A stretch of 64,000 nt of DNA, taken from contig JAUJOQ010000001.1 in NCBI GenBank assembly GCA_030447725.1, positions 519,422 to 583,421 of the forward strand, written 5' to 3'. The notes under the pieces were generated by a model. That model saw nothing but the letters and a program-made list of their open reading frames with translations, had not been told where the DNA came from and made no database searches. Shown piece after piece: positions 43,433 to 53,316 of the stretch. Position 1 is the first letter of the stretch. Every line of letters begins with the position of its first letter. This stretch comes from Thermoleophilaceae bacterium. GTDB taxonomy: Bacteria > Actinomycetota > Thermoleophilia > Solirubrobacterales > Thermoleophilaceae. The position numbers and the translations under genes are program-made.

Positions 43433-46018
43433 ATGCCGGGTTCGGTGGTCGGACGGGAGGCCGAGCAGGCGGCGGTCGACTCGCTGCTCGCTGACGCGCG
43501 CGAGGGCCTGCAGTTGTTAGCGCTCGAGGGTGAGCCGGGGATCGGCAAGACGACGGCGCGCCTGTCGAGCGGCTCGGCCGAGTCGCGCCTCTCGTTCACG
43601 GGCTTGCTGATCTTTTGGCGCCGGTCGAATCGGAGACGCGCCGGGCCCGCAGCGGCGCGGTCTGGAAGTTGCGCCCGGAGGCGGCGGGTGGCGCGCCACC
43701 CGCGCACGATCGGGACTGCCGTTGTGTCGCTTCTCAGAACCCTGTCCGCCGCTTCGCCGGTGCTCTTCGGCGCTCGATGATCTCCAGTGGCTCGATCGCC
43801 CGACCGCGCGCGTTGGAGTTCGCGCTGCGCCGCGTTGAGGATCGCCACCGCCCGTGTCGGCGGGAAAGGGAGTCGAGCGCTGCTCACGGCGCGTCGCGCG
43901 CTCTACGAGGTCGTGAAGGAGCAGCTCGGTCAGGCGCTTACCCGGCCGCTCCTTGGCGGCATCGGCCAGGCGTCGGGGGCAACCCGTTTTATGCCCTCGA
44001 GGCCGTGCGCTGAGAACAGGGCCGCTTGCCTCCGGCGAGGCGCTGCCGATTCCGGAGGACATGCGCGGCGTGGCCCGGCGGCTTCGCCGTCTGCCCAAGG
44101 GGACCCGCGATGAGCTCCTCAGGGCGCGCCCGCCGACCGCAGGTCTCTCTGAGCTCGAGCCGGCGCTGGATGCCGGCATCGTGCGGATCGACGAAGACGG
44201 CGGCGTCGAGTTCTCGCACGCGCTCTTCGCCGGCGCCGCGGCGGGCCGCGAGCGTCGCCGCGAGCTACACGGCGAGCTGGCAGAATCGATATTGAGGAGC
44301 GCGCGAGGCACCTGGCGCTCGCGAGCGATGACCCGGATGAGCGCGTCGCCGCCCTCATCGAGCAGGGGGCCGATCTGGCGCACCGCCGGGGGGCGCCGGA
44401 GGTTGCGGCCGAACTTGCCGAACAGGCGTTACGGCGCACCCCGACGGGCGCGGTCGAGGTCAGGGGGGGACGGTGCCTGCGCGCGGCAGGTCACCATTTC
44501 AAGGCCGGAGACCAACGTCGCGGACGTGCGCTGGCCGAAGAGATCATCGCCGCCTCGGCTTCGGGTCCGATCCGCGCGCGCGCGCTGCAGCTGCTTGGCG
44601 AGGAGCGCGGCATGATCGAGGGGCCGGCGGCCGCCGTTCCGTTGTTCGAAGAGGCGCTCGGGTGCATCGGCGACGACCCTGCCCTGGCGGCGCAGCTCGA
44701 GACTGCGCTGGGGCTACTGGCGGGAGCGCAGATGGACGCCGTCGGCGCCCTGCGTCACCTCGACCGTGCGGTCGAGCTCGCGGAGCAGGCGGGAGATAGG
44801 GCGGTGCTCGCGGAGGCGCTCTCCACGAGGACTCTGGCGCGGCTCGTGGAGGGGCGGGGCGCCGACGAGGCGTCGCTCGAGCGCGCACTGGCGCTCGAGG
44901 ATCCCGAGCACGAGGTAGCGTTTCAGTTGAGCCCGTCGTTGCACGCCGCCCAGTTCTACGAGTTCACGGGACGCCTCGACCGGGCGCGCGAGCTGCTCGT
45001 AGGGTTGCGCGAGCAGATCCTCGCCCGAGGCGAGGAAGGCGCCCTGCCGTACGTCCTCGCGCACCTCGCCGCAACGATGTGGCTGTCGGGCGAGTTCGAG
45101 GCGGGGGAGCGCGAGGCGGGCGATGCGCTTCGCGCCGCCGCGCTGACCGGCCACGAAATCTCCTGCGCGCTTGCGCTCGCCGCGCGCGCTGCCACGCGGG
45201 CGGTTCGCGGAAACGATGGCGGGTCACGGGCCGACGCGGAGGAGGCGCTGTCGATCTCGGAGCGAATCGGCTGGGCGCCGGGGATCTGCCAGGCGCGCTG
45301 GGCACAGGCGCTTCTTGCGCTGTCGCAGGGAGACGCGCAGGCGGCTGCCACGGCGGTCGATCCCGTCGTCGCTTCGGTCGAGCAGCTCGGCGTCTACGAG
45401 TGGCCGTACGCGTTGTTCGTGCCGGATGCAATCGAGGCCTTCGTCGCTACAGGCGACATGGAGCGAGCGACCCGGCTCACTGACGCCCTGGGCGACTGGG
45501 GGCGAGCGCATGACCGCCCGTGGGCGCTTGCCCTGTCGGGGCGCTCGCGCGCGTTGCTGGAGGCGGCGGCAGGCAACCTCGAGTGCGCCCACGACCATGT
45601 CGAGCGCGCGCTGGTCGCGCACGAGCGTCTACCGATGCCGTTCGAGCTTGCGCGAACGCTGCTCCTGCAGGGACAGCTGCAGCGTCGCCGCGGAGAGCGG
45701 CGGGCGGCGCGCGAGTCGCTCGAGCGGGCACTCGCGCTATTCGAGCAGCTCGGGGCGCCGCTGTGGGCCGAGAAGGCGCGCGCGGAAACGCGCAGGATCG
45801 GGGTGCGTCGCGCCCCCATGGAGCTGACCGAGAACGAACAGTTGGTCGCCCAACTCGCGGCGGAGGGAATGACCAACCGCGAGATCGCGACGCAGATGTT
45901 CATCAGCCGCAGGACGGTGGAGGCGAACCTCGCACGCGCCTACCGCAAGCTCGGAATCCGCAGCCGGGCGGAGCTTGGCGCCACGATGGCGGCTCACGCG
46001 AGCACGACAGGCTCCTAG
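43433..46018 (+). pseudogene. ATPase-LuxR regulator with a broken N-terminal half
   Basis: ATG 43433: MPGSVVGREAEQAAVDSLLADAREG...LEGEPGIGKTT (Walker A). Beyond about 43560 the ATPase domain can be followed only by changing frames several times (LADLLAPVE-like, VVSLLRTLSAASPVLF, LEFALRRVEDR). From about 44590 a single frame gives the TPR region and the complete LuxR helix-turn-helix: ELTENEQLVAQLAAEGMTNREIATQMFISRRTVEANLARAYRKLG. The ancestor was of the same family as the regulator at 21.6 kb. The intact 3' part could still be translated from an internal start, giving a TPR-HTH protein without ATPase. Confidence 0.8.
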
Positions 46019-46100
46019 AACGCCGGCTGGGCCTCGCCCCGCCATTTCATGTGGAGATGACCGATGCGGAAGGCGGGCGCTCGCGCGTAGCGTCTCGCCC

Positions 46101-46457
46101 ATGGCAAACCCGGCGATCGCAGCGCCCCGCCGGACCTACCTGGTCGAGCATTACCTGGTCGGCGCGGGGGCCGAGGAGCTCACGCGCTCCGCGACGCGCC
46201 TGCGCGACACCGTCGCGCAAATGCAGCGCGAGGGCACAGAGATCGGGTATGTGAGCGCGACGGTTGTCCCCGCCGACGACTACTTCGCCTCCGTGCTCGA
46301 GGCGCCGACCGAGCACCTCGCGCGGGAGGCACTCACACGCGCCGACATCGCGTTCGAACGGATCTCAACGGCGGTCCAGGTCACCCGGTCCGATGAGCGG
46401 GAAGGCGCGCCACTCAGCCGTAGGAACGAGCCACCAAACCACCAAGAGCCCTGGTGA
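46101..46457 (+). CDS. DUF4242-like small protein
   Basis: 118 residues, ATG 46101. RRTYLVEHYLVGAGAEELTRSATRLRDTVAQMQREGTEIGYVSATVVPADDYFASVLEAPTEHLAREALTRADIAFERI has the ferredoxin-like alpha+beta order of DUF4242/nickel-superoxide-stress-type proteins. The frame is clean and the ATG is followed directly by the domain, so it is probably an intact gene in spite of its decayed neighbours. Role unknown. Confidence 0.75.
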   Translation: MANPAIAAPRRTYLVEHYLVGAGAEELTRSATRLRDTVAQMQREGTEIGYVSATVVPADDYFASVLEAPTEHLAREALTRADIAFERISTAVQVTRSDEREGAPLSRRNEPPNHQEPW

Positions 46458-46569
46458 GACCCCGCTTCACTTCGACCCATCCTCGCAACAGCCGCGGCGT
46501 TGACTGCGGTGGACTAAGAAGACGAAGGTGCCTAGATCTCAACGGACTGCTAGCCGCGAAGGAGGAGTG

Positions 46570-46857
46570 ATGTACGCACGTGTAGCGACTTTTGAGGGTG
46601 TCGAGCCAGACCAGGTCGATCTGGCCGTCGAGCGCATGGGCCAGGAGGCCGGCCCCCCTCCCGGCGTACCGGGCAAGCGCTTCATGATGCTCGCCGACAA
46701 GAACAACCGGAAGACGATGGCGATCGGCTTCTTTGAGACCGAGGAGGACCTGCACACCGGCGACGCGGCGCTCAACACGATGGACCCCCCGACGACCGGT
46801 ATGGGACGCCGTACGTCGGTGGAGTTCTACGAGGTCGCAGTCGAGCTAGGCGTCTGA
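46570..46857 (+). CDS. ABM-like (antibiotic biosynthesis monooxygenase fold) small protein
   Basis: 95 residues, ATG 46570 just after a GGAGGAG ribosome binding site (46561-46567). The pattern MYARVATFEGVEPDQVDLAVERMGQEAGP...GKRFMMLADKNNRKTMAIGFFETEEDLHTGDAALNTM...SVEFYEVAVEL is that of dimeric alpha+beta barrel proteins. These bind haem or small aromatic compounds, or have unknown roles. Short intact gene. Confidence 0.8.
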   Translation: MYARVATFEGVEPDQVDLAVERMGQEAGPPPGVPGKRFMMLADKNNRKTMAIGFFETEEDLHTGDAALNTMDPPTTGMGRRTSVEFYEVAVELGV

Positions 46858-46910
46858 GTCGACCGGCCCTCGACTTGGCAAATGAGCAAGCAGCCAACTA
46901 GGAGGGGAAG

Positions 46911-47432
46911 ATGGGTATGAAGCGCTGGACGGTTACCGTATTGCTCGCCTGCGCGGCGATGACCGCACTGACCGCGTGCGGAGACAGCGACGACGGCGGG
47001 AAGCTCGAAAAGAAGTCATTCAAGATCACCGAGCGGTCAAGCGACGACTTCAGCTTCTCCGACAACCCGCCGAAGACCAAGCTGGGCAACCGGGGACCGG
47101 AGAAGTTCTCGCCAGGCGACCAGCTCGGGTTCCGCAGCGACCTGATCCGCGCCGGCAAAGACGTCGGTGACCTCTTCGCACAGTGCACGGTCATCAGCGG
47201 AGAGTCCTTCATGGACGCGGGCGGCGACTGCACCGGCGTATACAAGCTCGCCGAAGGCTCGCTGTCGGGCCAGGTCGGCGGCAAGCCCTTGTTTGGCGAG
47301 GAGACCACCACCGGCATCATCACAGGCGGCACCGGCGACTACCTGGGCGCTTCGGGCACGTTCTCCTCACCCAACAACGAAGACCAGGGCAACACCGTGA
47401 CCACCGTGACGATCTACGTTCCGAAGGACTGA
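46911..47432 (+). CDS. Lipoprotein with allene-oxide-cyclase/dirigent-like barrel
   Basis: 173 residues, ATG 46911 after AGGAGGGGAAG. The N-terminus MKRWTVTVLLACAAMTALTAC is a lipoprotein signal with lipobox LTAC; the mature part starts CGDSDDGG. GDQLGFRSDLIRAGKDVGDLFAQCTVISGE, DCTGVYKLAEGSLSGQ and TGIITGGTGDYLGASGTFSS follow the eight-stranded barrel of allene-oxide-cyclase-like proteins. It is anchored on the outer face of the membrane. Ligand unknown. Confidence 0.82.
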   Translation: MGMKRWTVTVLLACAAMTALTACGDSDDGGKLEKKSFKITERSSDDFSFSDNPPKTKLGNRGPEKFSPGDQLGFRSDLIRAGKDVGDLFAQCTVISGESFMDAGGDCTGVYKLAEGSLSGQVGGKPLFGEETTTGIITGGTGDYLGASGTFSSPNNEDQGNTVTTVTIYVPKD

Positions 47433-47680
47433 CGTCGGGCACTCGCCCTCTCGCGGCAATGCTCGCTGCGCGTTAAGCCATCTCGAAGGCAAGTGCTTTA
47501 GCTTGGCCCTGCGAGCTCGTGCTATTGCCCGGCGCGAGAGCGATCCGCGCTCGCTGTCCGACCTCGCGATCAGGCGTTGGCCCCGCAAACTAACGAGCAC
47601 CTTCGGCACCTCGAGTTCCGGGGCCGTGTGAGAGTGCTGTCACTGTCAGAGTCGTCGTGGGTTTGGGGCTACCGCCACGA

Positions 47681-48021
47681 CTATTCCACCGGCTGGGTGG
47701 TGTGGTCGGCGTCGCCGGGCGAGTAGATGAGCAGGCCTCGCAACGATTCCGTGATGTGCGCGGTGTGTTCGACGCCTCGCGGCACGAAGACGAAGCTGCC
47801 CGGGCCCGCCACGACCTCGCGGTCTCGGAAGATGAAAGTCATCTCGCCTCACCGATGTAGAACCCCTCGTCCGTGTGCGGATGGATGTGCATCGGTGGGC
47901 CTTGGCCAGCCGGGGCCCGACCCACCATCACTCGGTAGGCCCCGCTCGTGAGGTCATCGCCGATCAGATCGGGCTCCCCGTCGTGGTCGAAGACGAAGGT
48001 TGCCCCACAGATGGTCTCCAT
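47681..48021 (-). pseudogene. Cupin-domain protein with one frameshift
   Basis: From ATG 48021: METICGATFVFDHDGEPDLIGDDLTSGAYRVMVGRAPAGQGPPMHIHPHTDEGFYIGE (cupin motif 1 with HIHPHTDE). After about 47850 the frame changes and gives MTFIFRDREVVAGPGSFVFVPRGVEHTAHITE (motif 2), ending LIYSPGDADHTTQPVE and stop. One missing base near 47852 explains it. Cupins of this size bind a metal through the His/Glu set and act as small-molecule dioxygenases or isomerases. Confidence 0.75.
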
Positions 48022-48507
48022 GGAGCGGAGCCTAACCGGCGACATGATCGCGATTCCCGCGCCCTTCCTTTTCGACGACCCCGGCACTCTCGAGACCATC
48101 CGGGGGCCTCGTCTAGCTTCGCTTTGGCAGAAAGCAGTAGGGGGCGCCCGTTCGGGCGAACGACTGCTTACGGCGCAGCGCTATAACGCGGTGCGCAAGT
48201 ACCGGGGCGTAGCTTCACGTCCCGCGGCTCTGCCTGCCTCGGAGGGCGCGTTTCCAGTAGCGCTGAACGGGACGCGGCGCCGACCTTCTCGGTGCTGGCG
48301 AGCAGTGTCGGTGGCGCGGCAGGCGAGTGGGCGTTAGGGCGGCTTTCTCGCCGTCACCGGCGGTCAGCCGCGTCCGGGTGCGCCCGTGACGCCGAGAAGA
48401 AGAGGTCGGCTGCGGGGCAGGTCGGCTTTCCGGTAAGTTTTGGACTGCGCAACTCGCCAAACGGGCACGGGTTACTTGCCAGCCACACCCCCAGCCCAAG
48501 GAGACAC
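48022..48507. other. Gap with no gene recognised
   Basis: About 485 bases upstream of two divergent genes. It holds TTTTCGACGA at 48068 (shared with short repeats in the 58-62 kb region) and a GCGCCCGTTCGGGCG-type palindrome near 48146. No coding similarity is seen. Confidence 0.4.
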
Positions 48508-48987
48508 ATGCGAAGCCTGATGACCCTCCTGATCGCCGTGAGCACCCTGGCGGTATCGCTCCCCGCAGAGGCGTCGGCACGCAAGAATCCCTATACCGCC
48601 AAGGGACTCTGCGGACCGACCTTTTCCGTCATCGACCGCAAGCGGCTGTACGACGTCAGCCCTATCGACGGCAGGCGCTACCACCTATCCACGCTAGTCC
48701 TGCTCTACAGCAGCGCGACCGGGCAGAACTGCGCGGTGAACATGAAGCGCCGTCGGATCGACAAGCCCGACAACCTGCACATCTCGATCATCACGCGCCC
48801 GCGCACCGCCGAGAACTCAGACGGCGACGTCAGGCATAATCTGGGCTTCTTCGCGGGCCCAGTCAAGGTGTACGCGCGCGACAAGTGCGTCCAGTGGTGG
48901 GGCGGGACGTTCCAGAAGCACCGCAAGCACCACACGACTGTCGAGCTCTTCAGCGGGTTTCGCAGCGGCTGGGTGCACTGCCGCTGA
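48508..48987 (+). CDS. Small secreted protein, unknown function
   Basis: 159 residues, ATG 48508 after AAGGAG. Signal peptide MRSLMTLLIAVSTLAVSLPAEASA; the mature part of about 135 residues has four Cys (GLCGPTF, NCAVN, DKCVQWW, VHCR), which probably make disulfides. It is rich in His/Lys/Arg. TFSVIDRKRLYDVSPIDGRRYHLSTLVLLYSSATGQNCAV is typical of compact beta proteins. No family recognised. Confidence 0.7.
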   Translation: MRSLMTLLIAVSTLAVSLPAEASARKNPYTAKGLCGPTFSVIDRKRLYDVSPIDGRRYHLSTLVLLYSSATGQNCAVNMKRRRIDKPDNLHISIITRPRTAENSDGDVRHNLGFFAGPVKVYARDKCVQWWGGTFQKHRKHHTTVELFSGFRSGWVHCR

Positions 48988-48995
48988 TTCCTCAC

Positions 48996-49212
48996 TCAGT
49001 TTCCGGCGTAAGCCAGGTGGGTCGGCTCGATGCCGCGCGCTGCGGCCTGCTGGGCGATCAGGATCGTGTTCCTAGCGCTATAGCGATGAAGCACAGCGCG
49101 CGTGCGCAACCAGCGCCTCACCCCTCCGAGGTCAACAGCGCCCGCCAGCGCCCGCTCGAGCTCCTGGCGCTGGGCGCGGCGGCGCTGCTCCCGCTCGGCT
49201 CGCTCAGCTGCC
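48996..49212 (-). pseudogene. Truncated ArdC-type N-terminal domain, fragment 1
   Basis: On the minus strand EREQRRRAQRQELERALAGA is followed, after a one-base shift, by RRWLRTRAVLHRYSARNTILIAQQAAARGIEPTHLAYAG and a stop. The same features occur in the longer copy at 56.5-57.0 kb (RRWLTTRATLHAYSPRNTLLIAHQAFARGMAPTHVAGF). This copy is cut off at the point where the other continues, so it is a fragment of an anti-restriction gene. Confidence 0.7.
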
Positions 49213-49330
49213 TTCGCCCTGCGCGCTCATCGCAGCCGCTCCCCCGGCGCGACCAGGCAGCCGGCGTCGAGACCTCGCCGGGGGCGGAGACAACCAGGAT
49301 GGTCAGGTGGCGGTGTCGGTCACACGGTGA

Positions 49331-49594
49331 TCAGAACCAGCCCTGCATTGGGGCGTAGCCGAGCCGCTTGGCCTTGGCGAGGTAGTCGTCGATGAGGGCC
49401 TGGAGCTCGTTCATCTTGGTGAGTCCTTCTTCGACGAGGTAGGCGCGCCCGCCGCCTCTCTTGGGCCGGTCGGTGATCCGTACGATCCCGTCGACGCGCT
49501 GGCCGATCAGTTGGCGTTGGCCTTCGTCGCAGTCGTAGGTGGCGAGGACTTTGGCCTGGCCGGTGGTGTGCTCGGTGGTGGCGGTTGCGCTCAT
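49331..49594 (-). CDS. Small hypothetical protein of the accessory region
   Basis: 87 residues, ATG 49594 with AAGGAGG upstream. MSATATTEHTTGQAKVLATYDCDEGQRQLIGQRVDGIVRITDRPKRGGGRAYLVEEGLTKMNELQALIDDYLAKAKRLG has one Cys, a beta-rich first half and a helical end. It looks like short accessory proteins of actinobacterial conjugative elements, but no motif decides it. Confidence 0.6.
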   Translation of the reverse strand: MSATATTEHTTGQAKVLATYDCDEGQRQLIGQRVDGIVRITDRPKRGGGRAYLVEEGLTKMNELQALIDDYLAKAKRLGYAPMQGWF

Positions 49595-49985
49595 GGTGTG
49601 GCCTCCTTGGTGGTTGGACGCTTGATGGGCGCCATCCACGGCCGCATAGGGCCGGTGCGGAACCCGAGCCGTAGGTGAGGGCCCGTCAGGGAGGCCCGCC
49701 CCGTCAGGGGCCGGCGTAGCCGGCGCCCAGCGCGGCCTTGAAGCACCCGGCCGCGGCCGTAGGGTGCCCCCAGCAAGTGGCCGGGCGCCGGGGAGGCCGC
49801 GACGAGACGTGCCGGCACTGCGGGGCTCTTGTGGTCCCCAGTGCTGTGCGATTTCACGGCGGGTGACGAGCCGGCCGGCGGCGGTGCTCGCGTATCGCGG
49901 CGTCCACGTTGGTCGGCGTTGAGGGCGCTGGCGGCCCCGCCGCGGCGGGGCTAGGATGGTGGACGAGACTCCATCGCCTGTTGTG
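49595..49985. other. Gap without recognisable gene
   Basis: 390 bases upstream of the small gene and downstream of the 50.0 kb gene. GC-rich with GGCGG and CCGGC clusters; I see no coding, RNA or repeat signal. Confidence 0.4.
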
Positions 49986-50360
49986 TTAGTGGTTGTTGAG
50001 CAGCCGGTCCTCGAGGGCGTCCTCGTAGGCGATCAGCGCGTCGAGCGAGCTCTCGCGCTCGGGGTCGTAGCCACAGTCTCGGCGCAGCTGCTGCAGTGTG
50101 CCCGCCGCGGCGTGGCCGCCCGCGCGGAAGGCGGCGAACGGGTTGGTGGCCGTGAGCTGGCCACGCAGTTCGCTGCGCAGCTCGACGGCGGCACGGCGCA
50201 GGTCGACGCGCCCGCAGGCCAGTTCGCCCGGGAGGGCACGACTGGCCGCGTGGGTGGCGGCGAGCGCCTCGACGAGCGCGTTGACGCGGGCGGCGCGGGC
50301 GTCCTCCCATTGGCCGGCGGACAGGCGCTGCAGGGTGTTGTAGTCGGTTCTGTCGGCCAT
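49986..50360 (-). CDS. Hypothetical helical protein
   Basis: 124 residues, ATG 50360 (MADRTDYNTLQRLSAGQWEDARAARVNALVEALAATHAASRALPGELACGRVDLRRAAVELRSELRGQ...). Nearly all alpha-helical, no signal or membrane segment. The clean frame in a decayed neighbourhood supports a real gene. It could be a regulator or partner of element genes; this is a guess. Confidence 0.6.
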   Translation of the reverse strand: MADRTDYNTLQRLSAGQWEDARAARVNALVEALAATHAASRALPGELACGRVDLRRAAVELRSELRGQLTATNPFAAFRAGGHAAAGTLQQLRRDCGYDPERESSLDALIAYEDALEDRLLNNH

Positions 50361-50589
50361 GGTGTTCAGCTCCTCGGTTCGCCGTCGCCGGTCTTCCAGG
50401 TGGCGGTAACTGGCGACATGCGGATATGCGAAGCGCCGGAATAGGCGCCCGATGCCTGGTCCGGTTCATGGTCTCGCGTGAGGCAGGGTGGACGCCGCTG
50501 ACACCCAGGAGCCGGCCGCTGGGCGAAGCGTCGCCCGGAGGGCGACGCGGAGCGCTGTCGCCGCGCGCTCGCACGGGCGATGCCTTGCC

Positions 50590-51108
50590 TCAGCAGGGGC
50601 GGCCGAGGGGAACCCGGCGGCGAATCTGGGGTCTGTCGCCAGCCTTCACGACCAGTGTCGCGCAGCGCGGACGGTCGATCACCAGTCCCCCTGGCCACCC
50701 GGTAGGCGTTGCCGGGCAGGACGTGAAGCGAACCACCCGGTCCGCTGCACTCACCCCTCTCGCATTGACCCGGTCCTGAGTCTCCAGCGAGTAGACCAAG
50801 CCCACTCGACCACGCAACGGCCTGGAGACCGACAGCGTCGCCCCGGCTCTTGCGGGTAGCGCCACGGGCACCTTGTAGCCGTGGCTGTTAAAGGCATCCG
50901 GTCGGCGCGACGCGACGTTGCGCGCCCCCCTGAGGATGAGCAGGTCGAGCACTATGTCGCTCTTTGCCCCCAGCCTCATCGCAGGACCACCGGTCGCACA
51001 GGTCGCTTTGGCCACGTCCGCAGAGCGCTCACCAGAGGGTGGCTTGGCATCGCCGGAGTCGGCCTCATCCAAGCGAGAAAGCACGAGAAAGGCAGCCACA
51101 GCGACCAC
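50590..51108 (-). CDS. Membrane-anchored or secreted hypothetical protein
   Basis: About 172 residues from GTG 51108; the hydrophobic start VAVAAFLVLSRLDEAD suggests an anchor. The sense may begin earlier, since an upstream frame MLMSLRGAGTLVA leads into it with one base shift. The mature part has Cys in ATCATGG, TSCPATP and RCATLVV and beta-rich stretches (KVPVALPARAGATLSVSRPLRGRVGLVYSLE). The combination of a signal, a substrate-free beta domain and a Cys pair resembles the two broken genes upstream (51.2-53.2 kb). Confidence 0.6.
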   Translation of the reverse strand: MVAVAAFLVLSRLDEADSGDAKPPSGERSADVAKATCATGGPAMRLGAKSDIVLDLLILRGARNVASRRPDAFNSHGYKVPVALPARAGATLSVSRPLRGRVGLVYSLETQDRVNARGVSAADRVVRFTSCPATPTGWPGGLVIDRPRCATLVVKAGDRPQIRRRVPLGRPC

Positions 51109-51168
51109 GGCAACGCGACAAGCGTGCCCGCCCCACGCAGACTCATCAACATTGCCGCTCCGAGGCGG

Positions 51169-52124
51169 TCAGTGGGCCCCGCTCACGACGCGAACGACGC
51201 GGCCGTCCGCCGAGCGCCACACCATGCGATCCGCGAAGGCGTCTGTCGGCGCTCGGGGCACCGTGAACGAGACCACGTTGTCCTGAACCGGCACCGTCAC
51301 CTCCACCCTTCGCGGATAGCGCTTTGGCTTGCGCCCGGAGCCGGGGGGCTTGGGGCGGGGGGCTGGGAACCTTGGATGCGTCGCGACCGAACGTCGAGGT
51401 CACCGTCGCCACCCCGTCGGGAATCAGCCCGTCGACACGCGAACGCCGAGCGGCTCCCCGGATGGAGGACGCCGAGAAGAGCCCGTTGCGCCGGATCTCA
51501 CGCGCGCCCGAGCCTCCGCCCCGCCGCCCGCGCGATCCTCGAAAACCGACAGGTCGAAAAGAAACACACCCTCCTGTGGCCCGCGAGCCTGCCTGCGCCT
51601 TTCGCTGTGCAATAGCCGCCTCCCGATCCGCACCGCAAACCGGCGAAACCCGGCCGGACGGCCTCGAAGCAGGCGCTCGAAGCGGCGTTGCAACTCGGCC
51701 CTGCAGCGTTCGGGCCTCGCCCTGGTCGGGTCCACGTCGCGCGCGACGAACACCACGAAGCGCCTGCCGCTCGCGCTCGTCGCGACACGGATGAAGCGCC
51801 GGTAGACACCCTGGCTGATCGCAAACGGGATTCCCTGCGCGACGCCAGCTGCTCCTCCTCGCCGGACTGGGGGCGACGAAGGACACCGACCGTCGATAGG
51901 AGCTCCTCGCTCGGGGCCCCGTCGGAGAAGCTCGGCTCGCGTCGCGGGGTGAACGTCCGGCACGCCCGGTCGCGCTGCACCTGGCGGTCCGCTTGAAAGA
52001 AGAGCTTGAACGTCAGCCGCTGGGATGCCCGCTCTCGCTTCGGTGGCGCGGCGGCAGCGCCAACCGTCGCGCTCAGCGACAAGATCACCAGAACGCACAG
52101 CAACGAGGGCCAAGACTTGCCCAT
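51169..52124 (-). pseudogene. Frameshifted secreted protein
   Basis: ATG 52124: MGKSWPSLLCVLVILSLSATVGAAAA (signal peptide), then RLTFKLFFQADRQVQRDRACRTFTP and LLSTVGVLRRPQSGEEEQLA. With a shift it continues QGIPFAISQGVYRRFIRVATSASGRRFVVFVARDVDPTRARPERCRAELQRRF. After a further shift the end is VTVPVQDNVVSFTVPRAPTDAFADRMVWRSADGRVVRVVSGAH and stop. At least two indels are required. No known family. Confidence 0.65.
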
Positions 52125-52229
52125 CCTCGGAGCGTAATGCCTGGCCCCGAGGAGACGCGCCACCGATCGACCGCGCCGGCTTCACAAGCCAGCCCTGCGA
52201 CCGTTTACCGAACTCGTGCGACCAGGGTC

Positions 52230-53166
52230 TTAAGAGCCGACTTCCGAAGCCGTCCGTCCTTGGCCGCAGCGCCGGAAAGCTCGGGGAATGCCCTCGACGG
52301 TCACATCGATACCGACCGTTCCCCGGCGATCCAGGGGGACCGGGAGGGTGATCGTGCGCCGGCCCCCGTCGCGGCGGGCGAGGTCGGCGTGCACCAGGGC
52401 GCGGTTAGCCCTGACCTCCGCCGAGCCGATCATGCCTCCGGGGTATTGGGCGACGAAGCGGACGGTGTTTGGTCGTCCAACCCGGGCGGGGGCGGTGAGG
52501 CGAAGATTTGCTGACGCGGGGTCGGCCGTGGCAGATGCGTCCCTCGCCGATCGGGCCTGCGAAGCCCTCGGGGTAGCCCACGCCGACCAGGTGGCCCTTA
52601 GCGTCGCGAGCCTGGGCGCTGACAGCGCGCGAGTTGGGAGGCACCTCGCCGAGATAGGCCCCGAACGGCTTCTCGACGCCGATCGCCCGCAGCAAGTCCC
52701 GGTTTCGCACGATCACCAGAGCCGCACGGCTCGCGCGCATCTTGCCGCGCAGCTCGTAGCGCATCGTCACCCGCTTGACGAAGCCTCTGGTGGCACCGGT
52801 GACCGTCGCGGGCCGGCCCGCTGCTCGGCTCACACCCGTGGCATCGATAGCGCCGCCGCCCCGGACCCGGTCGCTGCCGCAGCCGCTGCTCTCACCAGAC
52901 TCCGGGTAGTGCACGTCGAGGCACAGCGAGCCGCGCTTCGAGCGACCGAGCCGGTAGCCGACAAGGTCGAAGTCTCGTCCGCTCGGCAGGCGTCCGCAGC
53001 CGATCACGATCGGTGGCTTGCGGTAGCGCAGCGAGCCCTCGGGTGGGCGCTCGCTGTAGGGAGGCCCCGGGGCCTGCCCAAGCCGACAACGGTCGCTTGA
53101 CGGTGCCTCTCGCGGTGGACGCTCCGGGGCGTCGGCCGCCAGCGCAACCGCCCCTGCGGCGACCAC
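52230..53166 (-). pseudogene. Frameshifted secreted beta-rich protein
   Basis: From about GTG 53166: VVAAGAVALAADAPERPP (short signal), then SLRYRKPPIVIGCGRLPSGRDFDLVGYRLGRSKRGSLCLDVHYPESGESSGCG and FVKRVTMRYELRGKMRASRAALVIVRN. After about 52510 the sense moves to another frame: IGSAEVRANRALVHADLARRDGGRRTITLPVPLDRRGTVGIDVTVEGIPRAF. Same general plan as the two genes downstream. These three may have arisen by tandem duplication. Confidence 0.6.
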
Positions 53167-53316
53167 GGCCAGTGCGGAGGCGACATCGGAAAAGTCACCC
53201 TCGCGCGCACAACAGCAACGGTAGTGCCCCGCCCTTGCGATGGGAAGAGGCATCCGCCCCGGCTACCGACCCGCAGGCGAGCCCGCGGATCGCCGCAGGC
53301 CCTTGGGGGAGTCCCG

